Below are positions 41,452-51,094 of a stretch of DNA of 64,000 nt, piece after piece. Numbering within the stretch: position 1 is the stretch's first letter; every line of letters begins with the position of its first letter. The notes under the pieces are model-generated. The model worked only from the letters and a program-made list of their open reading frames with translations. It did no database searches and was not told the origin of the DNA. Source of the DNA: Bradyrhizobium sp. (GTDB lineage Bacteria; Pseudomonadota; Alphaproteobacteria; Rhizobiales; Xanthobacteraceae); assembly GCF_004799405.1 (NCBI RefSeq), contig NZ_SSMW01000121.1, positions 1 through 64,000 of the forward strand, written 5' to 3'. The translations under genes and the position numbers were made by a program.

Positions 41452-43074
41452 ATGATTCGTCTCGACAACATCAGCAAGCAGAATGGTCATCAGATCCTCT
41501 TCATCGAGGCCTCGGCGGCGCTCCAGAAGGGCGAGAAGGTTGGCCTCGTCGGTCCCAACGGATCCGGCAAGACGACGCTGTTCCGGATGATCACGGGCCA
41601 GGAGCAGCCCGACGAAGGGCAGGTCGCCGTCGATCGGGGTGTCACCATCGGCTATTTCAGCCAGGACGTGGGCGAGATGTCCGGCCGCAGTGCCGTGTCC
41701 GAGGTGATGGACGGCGCCGGCCCTGTCAGCGCGGTTGCCGCCGAACTGAAGGAACTGGAGGCCGCCATGGGAGACCCCGGCAGGGCGGAGGAGATGGATG
41801 AGATCATCGCGCGTTACGGTGAGGTGCAAGGGCGCTTCGAGGAACTGGACGGCTACGCCCTGGAAGGGCGGGCGCGCGAAGTGCTCGCGGGGCTGAGCTT
41901 CAGTCAGGAGATGATGGAGGCGGATGTCGGCGCGCTGTCGGGCGGCTGGAAGATGCGCGTGGCGCTGGCCCGTATCCTTCTCATGCGCCCCGACGCCATG
42001 CTCCTGGACGAGCCGAGTAACCACCTCGACCTCGAGAGCCTGATCTGGCTGGAGGGATTCCTCAAGGGTTACGAGGGCGCACTGATGATGACCTCGCACG
42101 ACCGCGAGTTCATGAACCGCATCGTCACCAAGGTGGTGGAGATCGACGGCGGCGCGCTGACGGCGTATTCGGGCAATTACGAATTCTACGAGCAGCAGCG
42201 CGCGCTGAGCGAAAAGCAGCAGCAGGCCCAGTTCGAACGCCAGCAGGCGATGCTGGCGAAGGAAATCAATTTCATCGAGCGCTTCAAGGCGCGCGCCTCG
42301 CACGCAGCGCAGGTGCAGAGCCGGGTAAAGAAGCTGGACAAGATCGAGCGAGTGGAACCGCCGCGGCGCCGCCAGACGGTGTCTTTCGATTTTCCGCCGG
42401 CCCCTCGCTCGGGCGAAGACGTGGTGAGCCTGAAGAAAGTGGACAAGGGTTATGGCAACCGCGCCATCTATCAGGGACTGGACTTCATGGTGAGCCGCAG
42501 GGAACGCTGGTGCGTGATGGGCATCAACGGCTCCGGCAAGTCCACGCTGCTGAAACTGGTGGCAGGCGCCGCGCAACCGGACGACGGCACGGTATCGCTG
42601 GGTGGCAGCGTGAAGATGGGGTACTTCGCGCAGCACGCCATGGATCTGCTGGATGGCGAGCGTACGGTATTCCAGTCGCTGGAGGACGCGTTCCCGCAAG
42701 CGGGGCAGGGTTCGTTGCGTGCGCTGGCGGGCTGCTTCGGTTTCTCCGGCGACGACGTGGAAAAGAGATGCCGGGTGCTTTCGGGTGGCGAGAAGGCGCG
42801 GTTGGTGATGGCGATGATGCTCTACGACCCGCCGAACTTCCTGGTGCTGGACGAGCCCACCAACCATCTGGACATGGCGACCAAGGAAATGCTCATCGCG
42901 GCGCTGTCGGAATACGAGGGCACCATGCTGTTCGTCTCGCATGACCGGCATTTTCTCGCCGCCCTGTCCAATCGGGTGCTCGAACTAACGCCCGAGGGTA
43001 TTCATCAGTATGGCGGCGGCTACACGGAATATGTGGCGCGCACCGGCCACGAGGCTCCGGGTTTGCGTAGCTGA
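41452..43074 (+). CDS. ABC-F family ATPase (YbiT/EttA-like ribosome-associated protein)
   Basis: A 540-residue protein with two ATPase cassettes and no membrane segments. Cassette 1 has Walker A GPNGSGKTT, signature LSGGWKMR and Walker B MLLDEPSNHLD; cassette 2 has GINGSGKST, LSGGEKAR and LVLDEPTNHLD. Between them is the charged, Gln-rich P-site tRNA interaction linker (about 240-330), likely a coiled coil. Such proteins act on the ribosome, as translation factors or, in a few cases, in antibiotic resistance. There is little tail after cassette 2, as in YbiT/EttA-like forms rather than Uup. Codon use looks a little different from its neighbours. No transporter partner is expected. Confidence 0.92.
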   Translation: MIRLDNISKQNGHQILFIEASAALQKGEKVGLVGPNGSGKTTLFRMITGQEQPDEGQVAVDRGVTIGYFSQDVGEMSGRSAVSEVMDGAGPVSAVAAELKELEAAMGDPGRAEEMDEIIARYGEVQGRFEELDGYALEGRAREVLAGLSFSQEMMEADVGALSGGWKMRVALARILLMRPDAMLLDEPSNHLDLESLIWLEGFLKGYEGALMMTSHDREFMNRIVTKVVEIDGGALTAYSGNYEFYEQQRALSEKQQQAQFERQQAMLAKEINFIERFKARASHAAQVQSRVKKLDKIERVEPPRRRQTVSFDFPPAPRSGEDVVSLKKVDKGYGNRAIYQGLDFMVSRRERWCVMGINGSGKSTLLKLVAGAAQPDDGTVSLGGSVKMGYFAQHAMDLLDGERTVFQSLEDAFPQAGQGSLRALAGCFGFSGDDVEKRCRVLSGGEKARLVMAMMLYDPPNFLVLDEPTNHLDMATKEMLIAALSEYEGTMLFVSHDRHFLAALSNRVLELTPEGIHQYGGGYTEYVARTGHEAPGLRS

Positions 43075-43158
43075 TTCCGGTAAGCAGAGCGGCGCGCGGC
43101 TTGAAGGATCGACGGCCTCCCGCTAGGTTCGCCTCAACCATTCCAGGGGAAAGCAAGG

Positions 43159-44034
43159 ATGAGGCAGATCAGGATCGGCGACATCACCATCGACGCGGTG
43201 ATTGAACGCGAAGGCCCGTGGCGGCGGCCGCAGGATTTCTTCCCGGCCTATGACGAGGCGGTGTTCAGGAAGCATCTGCCCTCGATGGAGCCGGAGGTGT
43301 TCGACGCGGCGCTGGGCATGATCGTCATCACCTACCAGACCTTCGTGGTCCGAACGCCGCACCACACCATCCTGGTGGACACCTGCACCGGTGAGCACAA
43401 GGGTCATCCGCCGCCGTTCGATTTTCCCGGCAAGGAGCGCTGGCGAAACGAGCTGTTTGCGCTCGGGGTCACTTACGACAAGATCGACTATGTGTTCTGT
43501 ACCCATCTTCACATCGACCATACCGGATGGAACACTACCCTGCGTGATGGACGCTGGGTGCCGACGTTCCCGAACGCGAAATACATATTTCACAAGGGCG
43601 AATATGCGGCCTGGGAAGCGGAGAGTGCGCGGGGGGCCAATCCGCCCGGAACGGTGTTCCGGGACAATTGCCTGCCGATCGTGGAAGCAGGCCAGGCGCT
43701 TCTGGTCGACGATGATTACGCCCTCGACGATACCATCACGTTGACGCCGACGCCCGGGCACTCGCCGTGCCATTGCTGCGTCAACATTTTCTCCCGCGGA
43801 CAGCGCGCGGTCGTGACCGGCGACATGATGCACCACGTGATCCAGTGCCGGGAGCCGGACTGGTCGGCAACGCCGGATTGGGATGCCAAGCAATCGGCGC
43901 AGTCGCGCCGGAAATTCCTGTCCTCGGTCGCGGAAACCGATACGCTCATTCTGCCGATTCATTTCCCGACACCGACCGTGGGCCTGGTTACGGCCGATGG
44001 GGATCGTTTCAATTACCGGTTCAAGCGCGATTGA
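43159..44034 (+). CDS. Metallo-beta-lactamase fold hydrolase
   Basis: A 291-residue MBL-fold protein. The metal motif HLHIDHTGW (HxHxDH) lies near residue 116, the third histidine in TPTPGHSPCH near residue 200, the bridging aspartate in VVTGDMMHH and the last histidine in LPIHFPTPTVG. The layout resembles N-acyl-homoserine lactonases and related lactone/ester hydrolases, but many such proteins have no known substrate. It is a single gene, 84 bases after the ABC-F gene on the same strand. Confidence 0.88.
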   Translation: MRQIRIGDITIDAVIEREGPWRRPQDFFPAYDEAVFRKHLPSMEPEVFDAALGMIVITYQTFVVRTPHHTILVDTCTGEHKGHPPPFDFPGKERWRNELFALGVTYDKIDYVFCTHLHIDHTGWNTTLRDGRWVPTFPNAKYIFHKGEYAAWEAESARGANPPGTVFRDNCLPIVEAGQALLVDDDYALDDTITLTPTPGHSPCHCCVNIFSRGQRAVVTGDMMHHVIQCREPDWSATPDWDAKQSAQSRRKFLSSVAETDTLILPIHFPTPTVGLVTADGDRFNYRFKRD

Positions 44035-44265
44035 CCGCCTACACTCCGGCGTGCCACCGCCGTAATCGCCTTCTTTCTGCAGGGGCCCGACCGGATTTTC
44101 GATCTGTAATCGGGCGGCAGAGAATCATCTATTCCGGACTGAAAAAGGAGCAGAAAGTGTCTGCCTTTGGCCAAATTTCGAAAAGCCGGACCCATTGTTT
44201 TGGCGGCAATTCTAGCGACATTAGCGAGGTGCGGACAACGCGCTGGAGTTGCCGGAGTGACCAGG

Positions 44266-44487
44266 ATGTCGATCCAAGAATTTGAACCTTACGGCGAGCC
44301 CTTGCCCGGGGCAGCATCGGATGAGAGGCAGCCGAATGCTGCCTCGGTCATTTTAAGTGCTGTCGGTCAGTACACTTTCTGGCTCCTGGTTGTTGTGATC
44401 GTGGTCACCAGAATCTGGTATTTTTCACCGGCTTCATTGTTTCCCGCGAGCCCCGTTTCGGCCTTGATACACAATACGCAGCGGTAA
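44266..44487 (+). CDS. Small putative membrane protein
   Basis: A 73-residue open frame with one strong membrane helix (about 36-56, ending in WYF). ATG 44266 has GGAG about 10 bases upstream. The frame is open further up to a TTG at 44167, whose product would start with a basic and then hydrophobic stretch. I recognise no family. It is kept because of the ribosome-binding site, the single clear helix and the hairpin at its stop. Confidence 0.4.
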   Translation: MSIQEFEPYGEPLPGAASDERQPNAASVILSAVGQYTFWLLVVVIVVTRIWYFSPASLFPASPVSALIHNTQR

Positions 44488-44509
44488 GTGTCTCATCCTT
44501 TACCGTTGC
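44478..44509. terminator. Possible bidirectional terminator hairpin
   Basis: GCA-g-CGGTAA (44478-44487) pairs with TTACCG-t-TGC (44500-44509) across a 12-base loop, in the gap between two convergent genes. The stop codon of the small membrane protein lies within the left arm. The trailing T content is poor, so the call rests on position and pairing. Confidence 0.35.
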
Positions 44510-44551
44510 TTTGCGGGTAGACCCCTGCGCGACCGGCGGCCCGGTCAAACT

Positions 44552-45505
44552 TCACGGCGATGGAAGCTTGACGCCGGCTTCGGCATAGAACCGCATCGCG
44601 CCCGGATGGAACGGCATGATCCGGTTCCTGGCAGCATTGACGGCGAGGGTGCCGGCGGCGGTCGGATAGATTTGCGATTTCGGGTCGTTCGCCGACAGCA
44701 CCGCCTTGGTGATCGCGTAGGCCGTATCGACCGGCAGATCCTTGTTGGCGACGACAAAATTCCACGCCGAGACACTTTTGATTTCGGTTGCTTGCCCCTT
44801 GTAGGTTCCGGCTGGAACGGTCGTCGCCGCAAGCTGCGGGAATTTCGCCAGCATCGCGGCGACCTCGGCGTCGGAGAGCCCGAATATCACGGCGTCGGCC
44901 TGATTGGCCACTTCGCCAAGCGACGGAATGGGTACCACGGCGCCTTGCCAGAGCGCGTCGATCTCGCCGGAGGTCACGAGTCTTACCAGCAGGGCCGGAT
45001 CGCCGTTGACGATGATCGGTTTGACATGTGCGATTTCGGCGGCGGCCCGGAAGAACACCTCCGCTGGACCTTTTGCCGGGCCGACGCCGACCTTTTTGCC
45101 GTCAAGGTCGGCGAGCGAACCAATCGCGCTTTTGCGCAGCGCTGCAATCTGGAACGAGGTATCGTACATCGGAAACAACGCACGCAGGTTCTCGTGCTTG
45201 TGTCCCATCGCCCAGCCGGTGCCGTTCACGGCATCATAGGCCGAGCCCATGAAGGCGGCGCCGATGGTCGTGGCAAGCGCGTCGACGGCAGACAGGTTCT
45301 CGTTGGAGCCGGCACTTTTCTTGATCTCGACGGTGATGCCCTTGGACGCAAGATAGGTGACGATACCCTGGCCGTATGGCAGGAACGCACTGCCGTCGCC
45401 TGCCGTCATCAGCGTCACGGGCACGGTGGTTTGAGCCCTTACCGGCGGGTGCCCGAGAACGGCCAAACTCAACAGCGCAACGCATCCAACCGTTTTTGGT
45501 ATCAC
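44552..45505 (-). CDS. TAXI-family TRAP transporter solute-binding protein, orphan
   Basis: A 317-residue periplasmic binding protein of the TAXI family (TRAP-associated extracytoplasmic immunogenic). It has a signal peptide (hydrophobic 6-18, cleavage near PVRAQ at about residue 24), then VTLMTAGDGSAFLPYGQGI and AGSNENLSAVDA, typical for the family. No fused DctQM permease gene is adjacent, which is unusual, because TAXI proteins work with a 4TM-12TM permease. Either the permease is elsewhere or the protein has another role. The gene overlaps nothing and is followed on its own strand by no other gene. Confidence 0.85.
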   Translation of the reverse strand: MIPKTVGCVALLSLAVLGHPPVRAQTTVPVTLMTAGDGSAFLPYGQGIVTYLASKGITVEIKKSAGSNENLSAVDALATTIGAAFMGSAYDAVNGTGWAMGHKHENLRALFPMYDTSFQIAALRKSAIGSLADLDGKKVGVGPAKGPAEVFFRAAAEIAHVKPIIVNGDPALLVRLVTSGEIDALWQGAVVPIPSLGEVANQADAVIFGLSDAEVAAMLAKFPQLAATTVPAGTYKGQATEIKSVSAWNFVVANKDLPVDTAYAITKAVLSANDPKSQIYPTAAGTLAVNAARNRIMPFHPGAMRFYAEAGVKLPSP

Positions 45506-45506
45506 G

Positions 45507-45719
45507 TTACGCGCGCCCCTTCACCTTGCCTGGCTTCTTGCCGGACTTCTTCTTGCTCTTGGCGGACTTCTTCTCGTTTTTCTTCAGCGCGGCCGCCTGG
45601 CTGCGATACGCTTGCGCCAGGTTCGACAGATTTTGCGAAGCTTCTTGGTCCGGCGTGGCCTGCGCCATTCGCTCGGCCTTCTCGGCCTGCTTTCGAAAAA
45701 ACTTGGTTGCCTTGATCAT
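45507..45719 (-). CDS. Small lysine-rich protein of unknown function
   Basis: A 70-residue very basic protein. The first half looks helical (FFRKQAEKAERMAQATPDQEA, cited in part; then LSNLAQAYRSQAAALK), and the tail is a run of Lys/Gly/Ser resembling alphaproteobacterial Lys-rich, histone-like tails. I recall similar small conserved proteins in Bradyrhizobium but cannot name a function. It lies directly upstream of the TAXI gene (1 base between them on the minus strand). Nucleic-acid binding is possible from charge alone. Confidence 0.7.
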   Translation of the reverse strand: MIKATKFFRKQAEKAERMAQATPDQEASQNLSNLAQAYRSQAAALKKNEKKSAKSKKKSGKKPGKVKGRA

Positions 45720-45748
45720 CGCAGGATCTCAAGCAGGGGATAAGGACG

Positions 45749-45928
45749 TCATTTCGGTCCTGATTCATAAACCTTGATCATCGACCGGACATCGGCGCGA
45801 GCCAGCTCAAGTTTGGAAACCACCGAGGGCCACAGCATCCCGTGCTGCTTTCTGGCTCGCTTGATAAGCTTCTGAAGCTTGTCATCGAACTTGCTGGCGG
45901 CGGTTTCCGTGTCTTTTGGCTCACTCAT
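45749..45928 (-). CDS. Small hypothetical protein
   Basis: A 59-residue protein starting MSEPKDTETAASKFDDKLQK, with a basic middle (LIKRARKQHGM) and an acidic, helical C-terminus. AGGAACGG precedes ATG 45928. The frame stays open upstream to 46018, but that part lacks a ribosome-binding site. No family recognised. It is next to the Lys-rich small gene, with 29 bases between them on the same strand, so the two may be co-transcribed. Confidence 0.6.
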   Translation of the reverse strand: MSEPKDTETAASKFDDKLQKLIKRARKQHGMLWPSVVSKLELARADVRSMIKVYESGPK

Positions 45929-46033
45929 GTAAACCCGTTCCTGTTTTGCAACTGACGCTACGCGGCAAGTGTTTCGCAACCCTGGGCGCTGCGCAAGCCC
46001 CATGATCCCGCGGCGCAAGCCGGAAAAAGGCCC

Positions 46034-47419
<1,386 letters not shown>

Positions 47420-48478
47420 TCACTTCTTGTCGAATTCCGTTGCGAAGGCGCGCAGCTTGGGGTCGGCCGCGACGCGCTTCAGGAAGTCATCCTTGATATA
47501 CTCCTTGGGATCCGGGCTGGACGGTATCGTTCCGACATCGGTGAGGAACTTTCCGATTTCGGCGAACCAGCCGTCGACGGTCGATGCGCCGCCGGCGCGC
47601 GACATGATCTTGAGTTGCTCATCAAGCGAGAAAACCGGCCGCAGCGCGAATTCCTGGTCCATCGCGCGCGGGGTCACCTCAAGACCGCCCTGCTTGTAGA
47701 AATCAAGCGCCAGCGTGCGTGCTTCGGCGGGATTGGCCTTGGCCCAGGACCAGCCGCGCAAAAACACCGCGAGGAATTTTGCGACATCGTCCGGATGGTC
47801 CTTGGCGAAATCGGCCCGTACCACCAGTGCTCCGGGAACGACGGCATTGGCATCGGCGCCTGAACACAGGTATTTGGCGTTGGCCTGGTCCTCCAGGGTG
47901 TAGGTGTTCGGCGCCCAGACCCCGGCGATGTCTCCGTTGTTCGACGTCAGCGCCGTTATGATCTGCGCCTGGCCGAGATTGACAAACTGCATGTCGTTTT
48001 GCGCGAGTCCGAATTTTGTCAGGCACTTTCGTGAAGCGTAGTCCACGGTGGAATTCGTCGTCAGCAGCAGACGCTGGCCTTTGAGAAGTTGCGGATTGGC
48101 TTTGATGGCGTCGAACTTGTCGCCACGCACCAGCATGGCGTTGGCCTTGGATTCATCGTTGGTAATTCCGATGGTCAGGATATTGAAGCGCACCGCGCCG
48201 AGCACGGCTGGCACCGACCCGGTTCCGCCAACATCCCACGATTTTGCCGCCGATGCCGCGATCTGGGGCGCGCCTGCCGGGAACGTCGAGAAATTGGGCA
48301 CAAGACCAACCTCCTTCCACCAGCCCTTAACGTTGGCGTAGTGGAAGGGCAGCGCCCAATACAGCGATGGCTGATAGCTGACACCGATTGCGGTTTGCGC
48401 CCGGGTAACGGACGGGAGCGCACACCCGCTCACGATAATGACTGCCGCGGCAGCACTCCTGATTGCCTTCGAGATCAT
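47420..48478 (-). CDS. ABC transporter substrate-binding protein (NitT/TauT family)
   Basis: A 352-residue periplasmic binding protein. The start ATG 48478 is chosen over the longer frame (48562) because GGAAGGAAA precedes it and a clear signal peptide follows (hydrophobic 8-20, cleavage near TRAQT). The mature part has IGVSYQPSLYWALPFHYAN, KGWWKEVGLVPNFSTFPAG and the VGGTGSVPAVLGAV region of SsuA/TauA-like proteins. It belongs to the minus-strand operon with two permeases, an ATPase and the HpsN-like dehydrogenase. Confidence 0.9.
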   Translation of the reverse strand: MISKAIRSAAAAVIIVSGCALPSVTRAQTAIGVSYQPSLYWALPFHYANVKGWWKEVGLVPNFSTFPAGAPQIAASAAKSWDVGGTGSVPAVLGAVRFNILTIGITNDESKANAMLVRGDKFDAIKANPQLLKGQRLLLTTNSTVDYASRKCLTKFGLAQNDMQFVNLGQAQIITALTSNNGDIAGVWAPNTYTLEDQANAKYLCSGADANAVVPGALVVRADFAKDHPDDVAKFLAVFLRGWSWAKANPAEARTLALDFYKQGGLEVTPRAMDQEFALRPVFSLDEQLKIMSRAGGASTVDGWFAEIGKFLTDVGTIPSSPDPKEYIKDDFLKRVAADPKLRAFATEFDKK

Positions 48479-48545
48479 GGTGTTTCCTTCCGGGTTTTGT
48501 TTTTGACGCGAGGAACCGGATGGCATCGAGCCGTCCAGTGTAAGA

Positions 48546-49331
48546 CTATTGCCGATCTTCACGTTTCTCCTCTCTCAGAGATTTCCAAACGTGGGTGCGC
48601 AAATGGATAAAGGAATCGAGATCCATCACGTCTTCGATCCTTTGGAAGCGATTCCAGCGTTCCTCATTACGGACGGTTTTGATGTCGAGCACTTCCTTGA
48701 TGCGGCCGGGCCTCCGGGTCATGATGGCAACGCGGTCGGCGAGATAAACCGCTTCCTCAACCGAGTGGGTGATAAATAGCACGGTTCGCGGATTGACGCG
48801 ACTGAGCCGGACCAGTTCTTCCTGCATGAGGACACGGGTTTGCGCATCCAGCGCTCCGAAGGGTTCGTCCATCAACAGCACCTCCGGGTCGAGCACATAG
48901 GCGCGGGCAATCGCCACGCGCTGCTGCATGCCGCCGGATAATTGGTGCGGAAACGCATCGGCGTAGCTTTCAAGGTTCATCAAATCCAGAACGCTCCGGA
49001 TAAGCCGCTCTCGTTCGTCGCCGGCGAAATTCTTGTTGCGCAGCCCAAGGTCGATATTCTGCCGGACGGTCTTCCAGGGGAAGAGGACGAATTGCTGAAA
49101 AACCACCGCGCGGTCTGGTCCGGGGGCCGTGACACGTTTGCCGTTGACGCTGACAATGCCCGAGGTCGGGGTTTCGAATCCAGCGACGATACGCAGGCAT
49201 GTGGTTTTGCCGCAGCCTGACGGGCCGACAATAGCGACGAATTCCTTCTCGGCGATTTCGAGATTGATGTCATCGAGCGCTTTCACGCCGCCAAAAACCT
49301 TGTTCACGCTGTCGAAACGGATCGAGCCCAC
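48546..49331 (-). CDS. ABC transporter ATP-binding protein (TauB/SsuB type)
   Basis: A 261-residue ATPase: Walker A GPSGCGKTT, Q-loop VVFQQFVLFPWKT, signature LSGGMQQRVAIARA, Walker B LLMDEPFGALDA and H-loop FITHSVEEAV. It energises the two permeases encoded just upstream on the minus strand (10 bases away). The C-terminus ends in a charged tail rich in Glu/Arg (about 20 residues), which is not part of the cassette. Confidence 0.94.
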   Translation of the reverse strand: MGSIRFDSVNKVFGGVKALDDINLEIAEKEFVAIVGPSGCGKTTCLRIVAGFETPTSGIVSVNGKRVTAPGPDRAVVFQQFVLFPWKTVRQNIDLGLRNKNFAGDERERLIRSVLDLMNLESYADAFPHQLSGGMQQRVAIARAYVLDPEVLLMDEPFGALDAQTRVLMQEELVRLSRVNPRTVLFITHSVEEAVYLADRVAIMTRRPGRIKEVLDIKTVRNEERWNRFQRIEDVMDLDSFIHLRTHVWKSLREEKREDRQ

Positions 49332-49341
49332 GGCGATTCCC

Positions 49342-50130
49342 TTAAACGACCAGTCCGCGCCGGCGCAGGATCAGCGCCTCGCCGTACCGCAACAACACAT
49401 CGATCAGCATCCCTGCGATCCCGATCGCGATCATTCCGGTCATCACCGTGGGTGTGGAAACATTGGCCTGGGCCTGCACCATCATGAAGCCGACGCCGGC
49501 TGCCGCGACGATCAGCTCCGCGCCTACCAGCGATTGCCAGCCAAGGCCGGCGGCGACGCGCAGTCCGGCGACAATCGAGGGAATCGAAGCCGGCAGCAGA
49601 ACTTCCAGGATCGTGCGCAAATGGCCGGTGCCGAGCATTTGCGAAGCCTCGATCAGGCGCGGATCGACGAAACGAGCCCCACGATAGGCATTGATCAGAC
49701 AGGGTGGAAAGGCGCCGGCAAAGATGATCATTACCGGCCCGCCGATCCCGGTGCCGAACCACAGCGCGGCAAACGGCACCCAGGCAATGGGCGCGATAAA
49801 ACGAAGCCCTTCGAAGATCGGCGACAGGATGTCGTCCAGCAGCCTGAACCATCCCATCAAAAGCCCGAGGGGAACCCCGACCAGCGCGGCCAGCATCATG
49901 CCGGATAAATATCGCTGGAAACTGGACGCAAGATGTTGCGGCAAGGTGGCACCGGCAAATGGCGTGGTCAGAAGCTGAACGAAGCGCGTGATGACCCCCA
50001 GCGGCGTGGGCAAAAATTGTCGCGGCACGAGGCCCGAGATCGAAAGCGTCGTCCAGATGCCAAGAAACAGGATCAGGCCGGCCAGGCCCCACGCAATGGT
50101 TTCGCCCAAACTGAGAGGCCGGCCGCTCAT
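49342..50130 (-). CDS. ABC transporter permease (NitT/TauT type), second permease
   Basis: A 262-residue membrane protein with about six helices and the EAA loop LIEASQMLGTGHLRTILEVLLP, followed by GLRVAAGLGWQSLVGAELI. It is similar in plan to the permease encoded immediately upstream (3 bases away). Most transporters of this family use a homodimeric permease; two different ones in one operon suggest a heterodimer. Confidence 0.93.
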   Translation of the reverse strand: MSGRPLSLGETIAWGLAGLILFLGIWTTLSISGLVPRQFLPTPLGVITRFVQLLTTPFAGATLPQHLASSFQRYLSGMMLAALVGVPLGLLMGWFRLLDDILSPIFEGLRFIAPIAWVPFAALWFGTGIGGPVMIIFAGAFPPCLINAYRGARFVDPRLIEASQMLGTGHLRTILEVLLPASIPSIVAGLRVAAGLGWQSLVGAELIVAAAGVGFMMVQAQANVSTPTVMTGMIAIGIAGMLIDVLLRYGEALILRRRGLVV

Positions 50131-50133
50131 CGC

Positions 50134-50913
50134 TCAATCCTTTGCCGCAACGTTCCAGGCCAGCACCCGATGCTCCACGCGGCTCAGCAGCCAGGTCGTG
50201 GCAAAGCCCAACACGCCGACCGTCAGCATCCCGACCAGGATCATGCCCGGATAGATGTCCTGCTGCGCCACGTTGAGGACAACCCCAACTCCCACCAGCG
50301 CGCCGACAAGCTCGGCCGCGACAAGCGTGGTCCAGGCCGCCTGCAACGACAGCCGCATTCCCGTGAAGATCATGGGTGCGGCCGCCGGCGAAAGAATCTC
50401 GATGACAAATCGCCAGAGCGGCGTTCCCAGCATCTGCGCCGCCTCGATCACCGGCCGTTCGATGGTGCGGACGCCGCTAAACGTGTTGATCACGGATGGC
50501 ACGAAGGCGGCAAACCAGATCACCATGATCTTGGCCGCGTCGCCGAGGCCCAGCCACAATATCGCCAGCGGGATCCAGGCCAGTGGCGGGATCGGCCGGA
50601 TGATCAGGAATACCGGGTTGATTGCCGCTTCAGCGCGCCGGCTCCAGCCTATCCACAGGCCCAGCGGCACGCCGGTGGCGATGGCGACGAGAAATCCCAT
50701 CGCGACAAGTTCGAGGCTGTGCCACGCATGGGTGACAAGCTGTCCCCCCGCGTAGCCGCGCGTCATGATCTGAACCAGTGAAAGCCAAAAGGCCGCGGGC
50801 GATGGAAAGCGTCCTGCCGAGACGATCCCCGTCCATGTCGTCAATCCGAACCAGAATAACACGAGCCCCGCGAGCGTCGCCCATCCGGCCCAAATTCGCC
50901 GATGCCCGCTCAT
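50134..50913 (-). CDS. ABC transporter permease (NitT/TauT type), first permease
   Basis: A 259-residue membrane protein with the coupling loop VIEAAQMLGTPLWRFVIEILSP, then GMRLSLQAAWTTLVAAELVG. It heads the minus-strand operon; the 181-base gap to the divergent RND gene should hold its promoter, though no strong hexamers stand out. It pairs with the second permease and the ATPase; the likely cargo is a small sulfonate or carboxylate. Confidence 0.93.
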   Translation of the reverse strand: MSGHRRIWAGWATLAGLVLFWFGLTTWTGIVSAGRFPSPAAFWLSLVQIMTRGYAGGQLVTHAWHSLELVAMGFLVAIATGVPLGLWIGWSRRAEAAINPVFLIIRPIPPLAWIPLAILWLGLGDAAKIMVIWFAAFVPSVINTFSGVRTIERPVIEAAQMLGTPLWRFVIEILSPAAAPMIFTGMRLSLQAAWTTLVAAELVGALVGVGVVLNVAQQDIYPGMILVGMLTVGVLGFATTWLLSRVEHRVLAWNVAAKD

Positions 50914-51094
50914 CGTTCGTTCCCGAGCCCGTTATCATAAAGTCGCATTCATTTGCCTTCCGAACGTCTGGTTTGTCAACGCACCGCGGATATTCTGGCC
51001 GCGGGTAAATGCACATCAAGATGCAGCCTGAAACCTCGGCGCATTGCGGAACGCGATCGAGGCTCGGAGCAACGCTGCCAAGGGGTGATCGTGC

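Noticed and set aside
41413..42951. Long open frame (512 codons) on the minus strand
   Set aside because: Shadow of the ABC-F gene, whose motifs are unambiguous on the plus strand.
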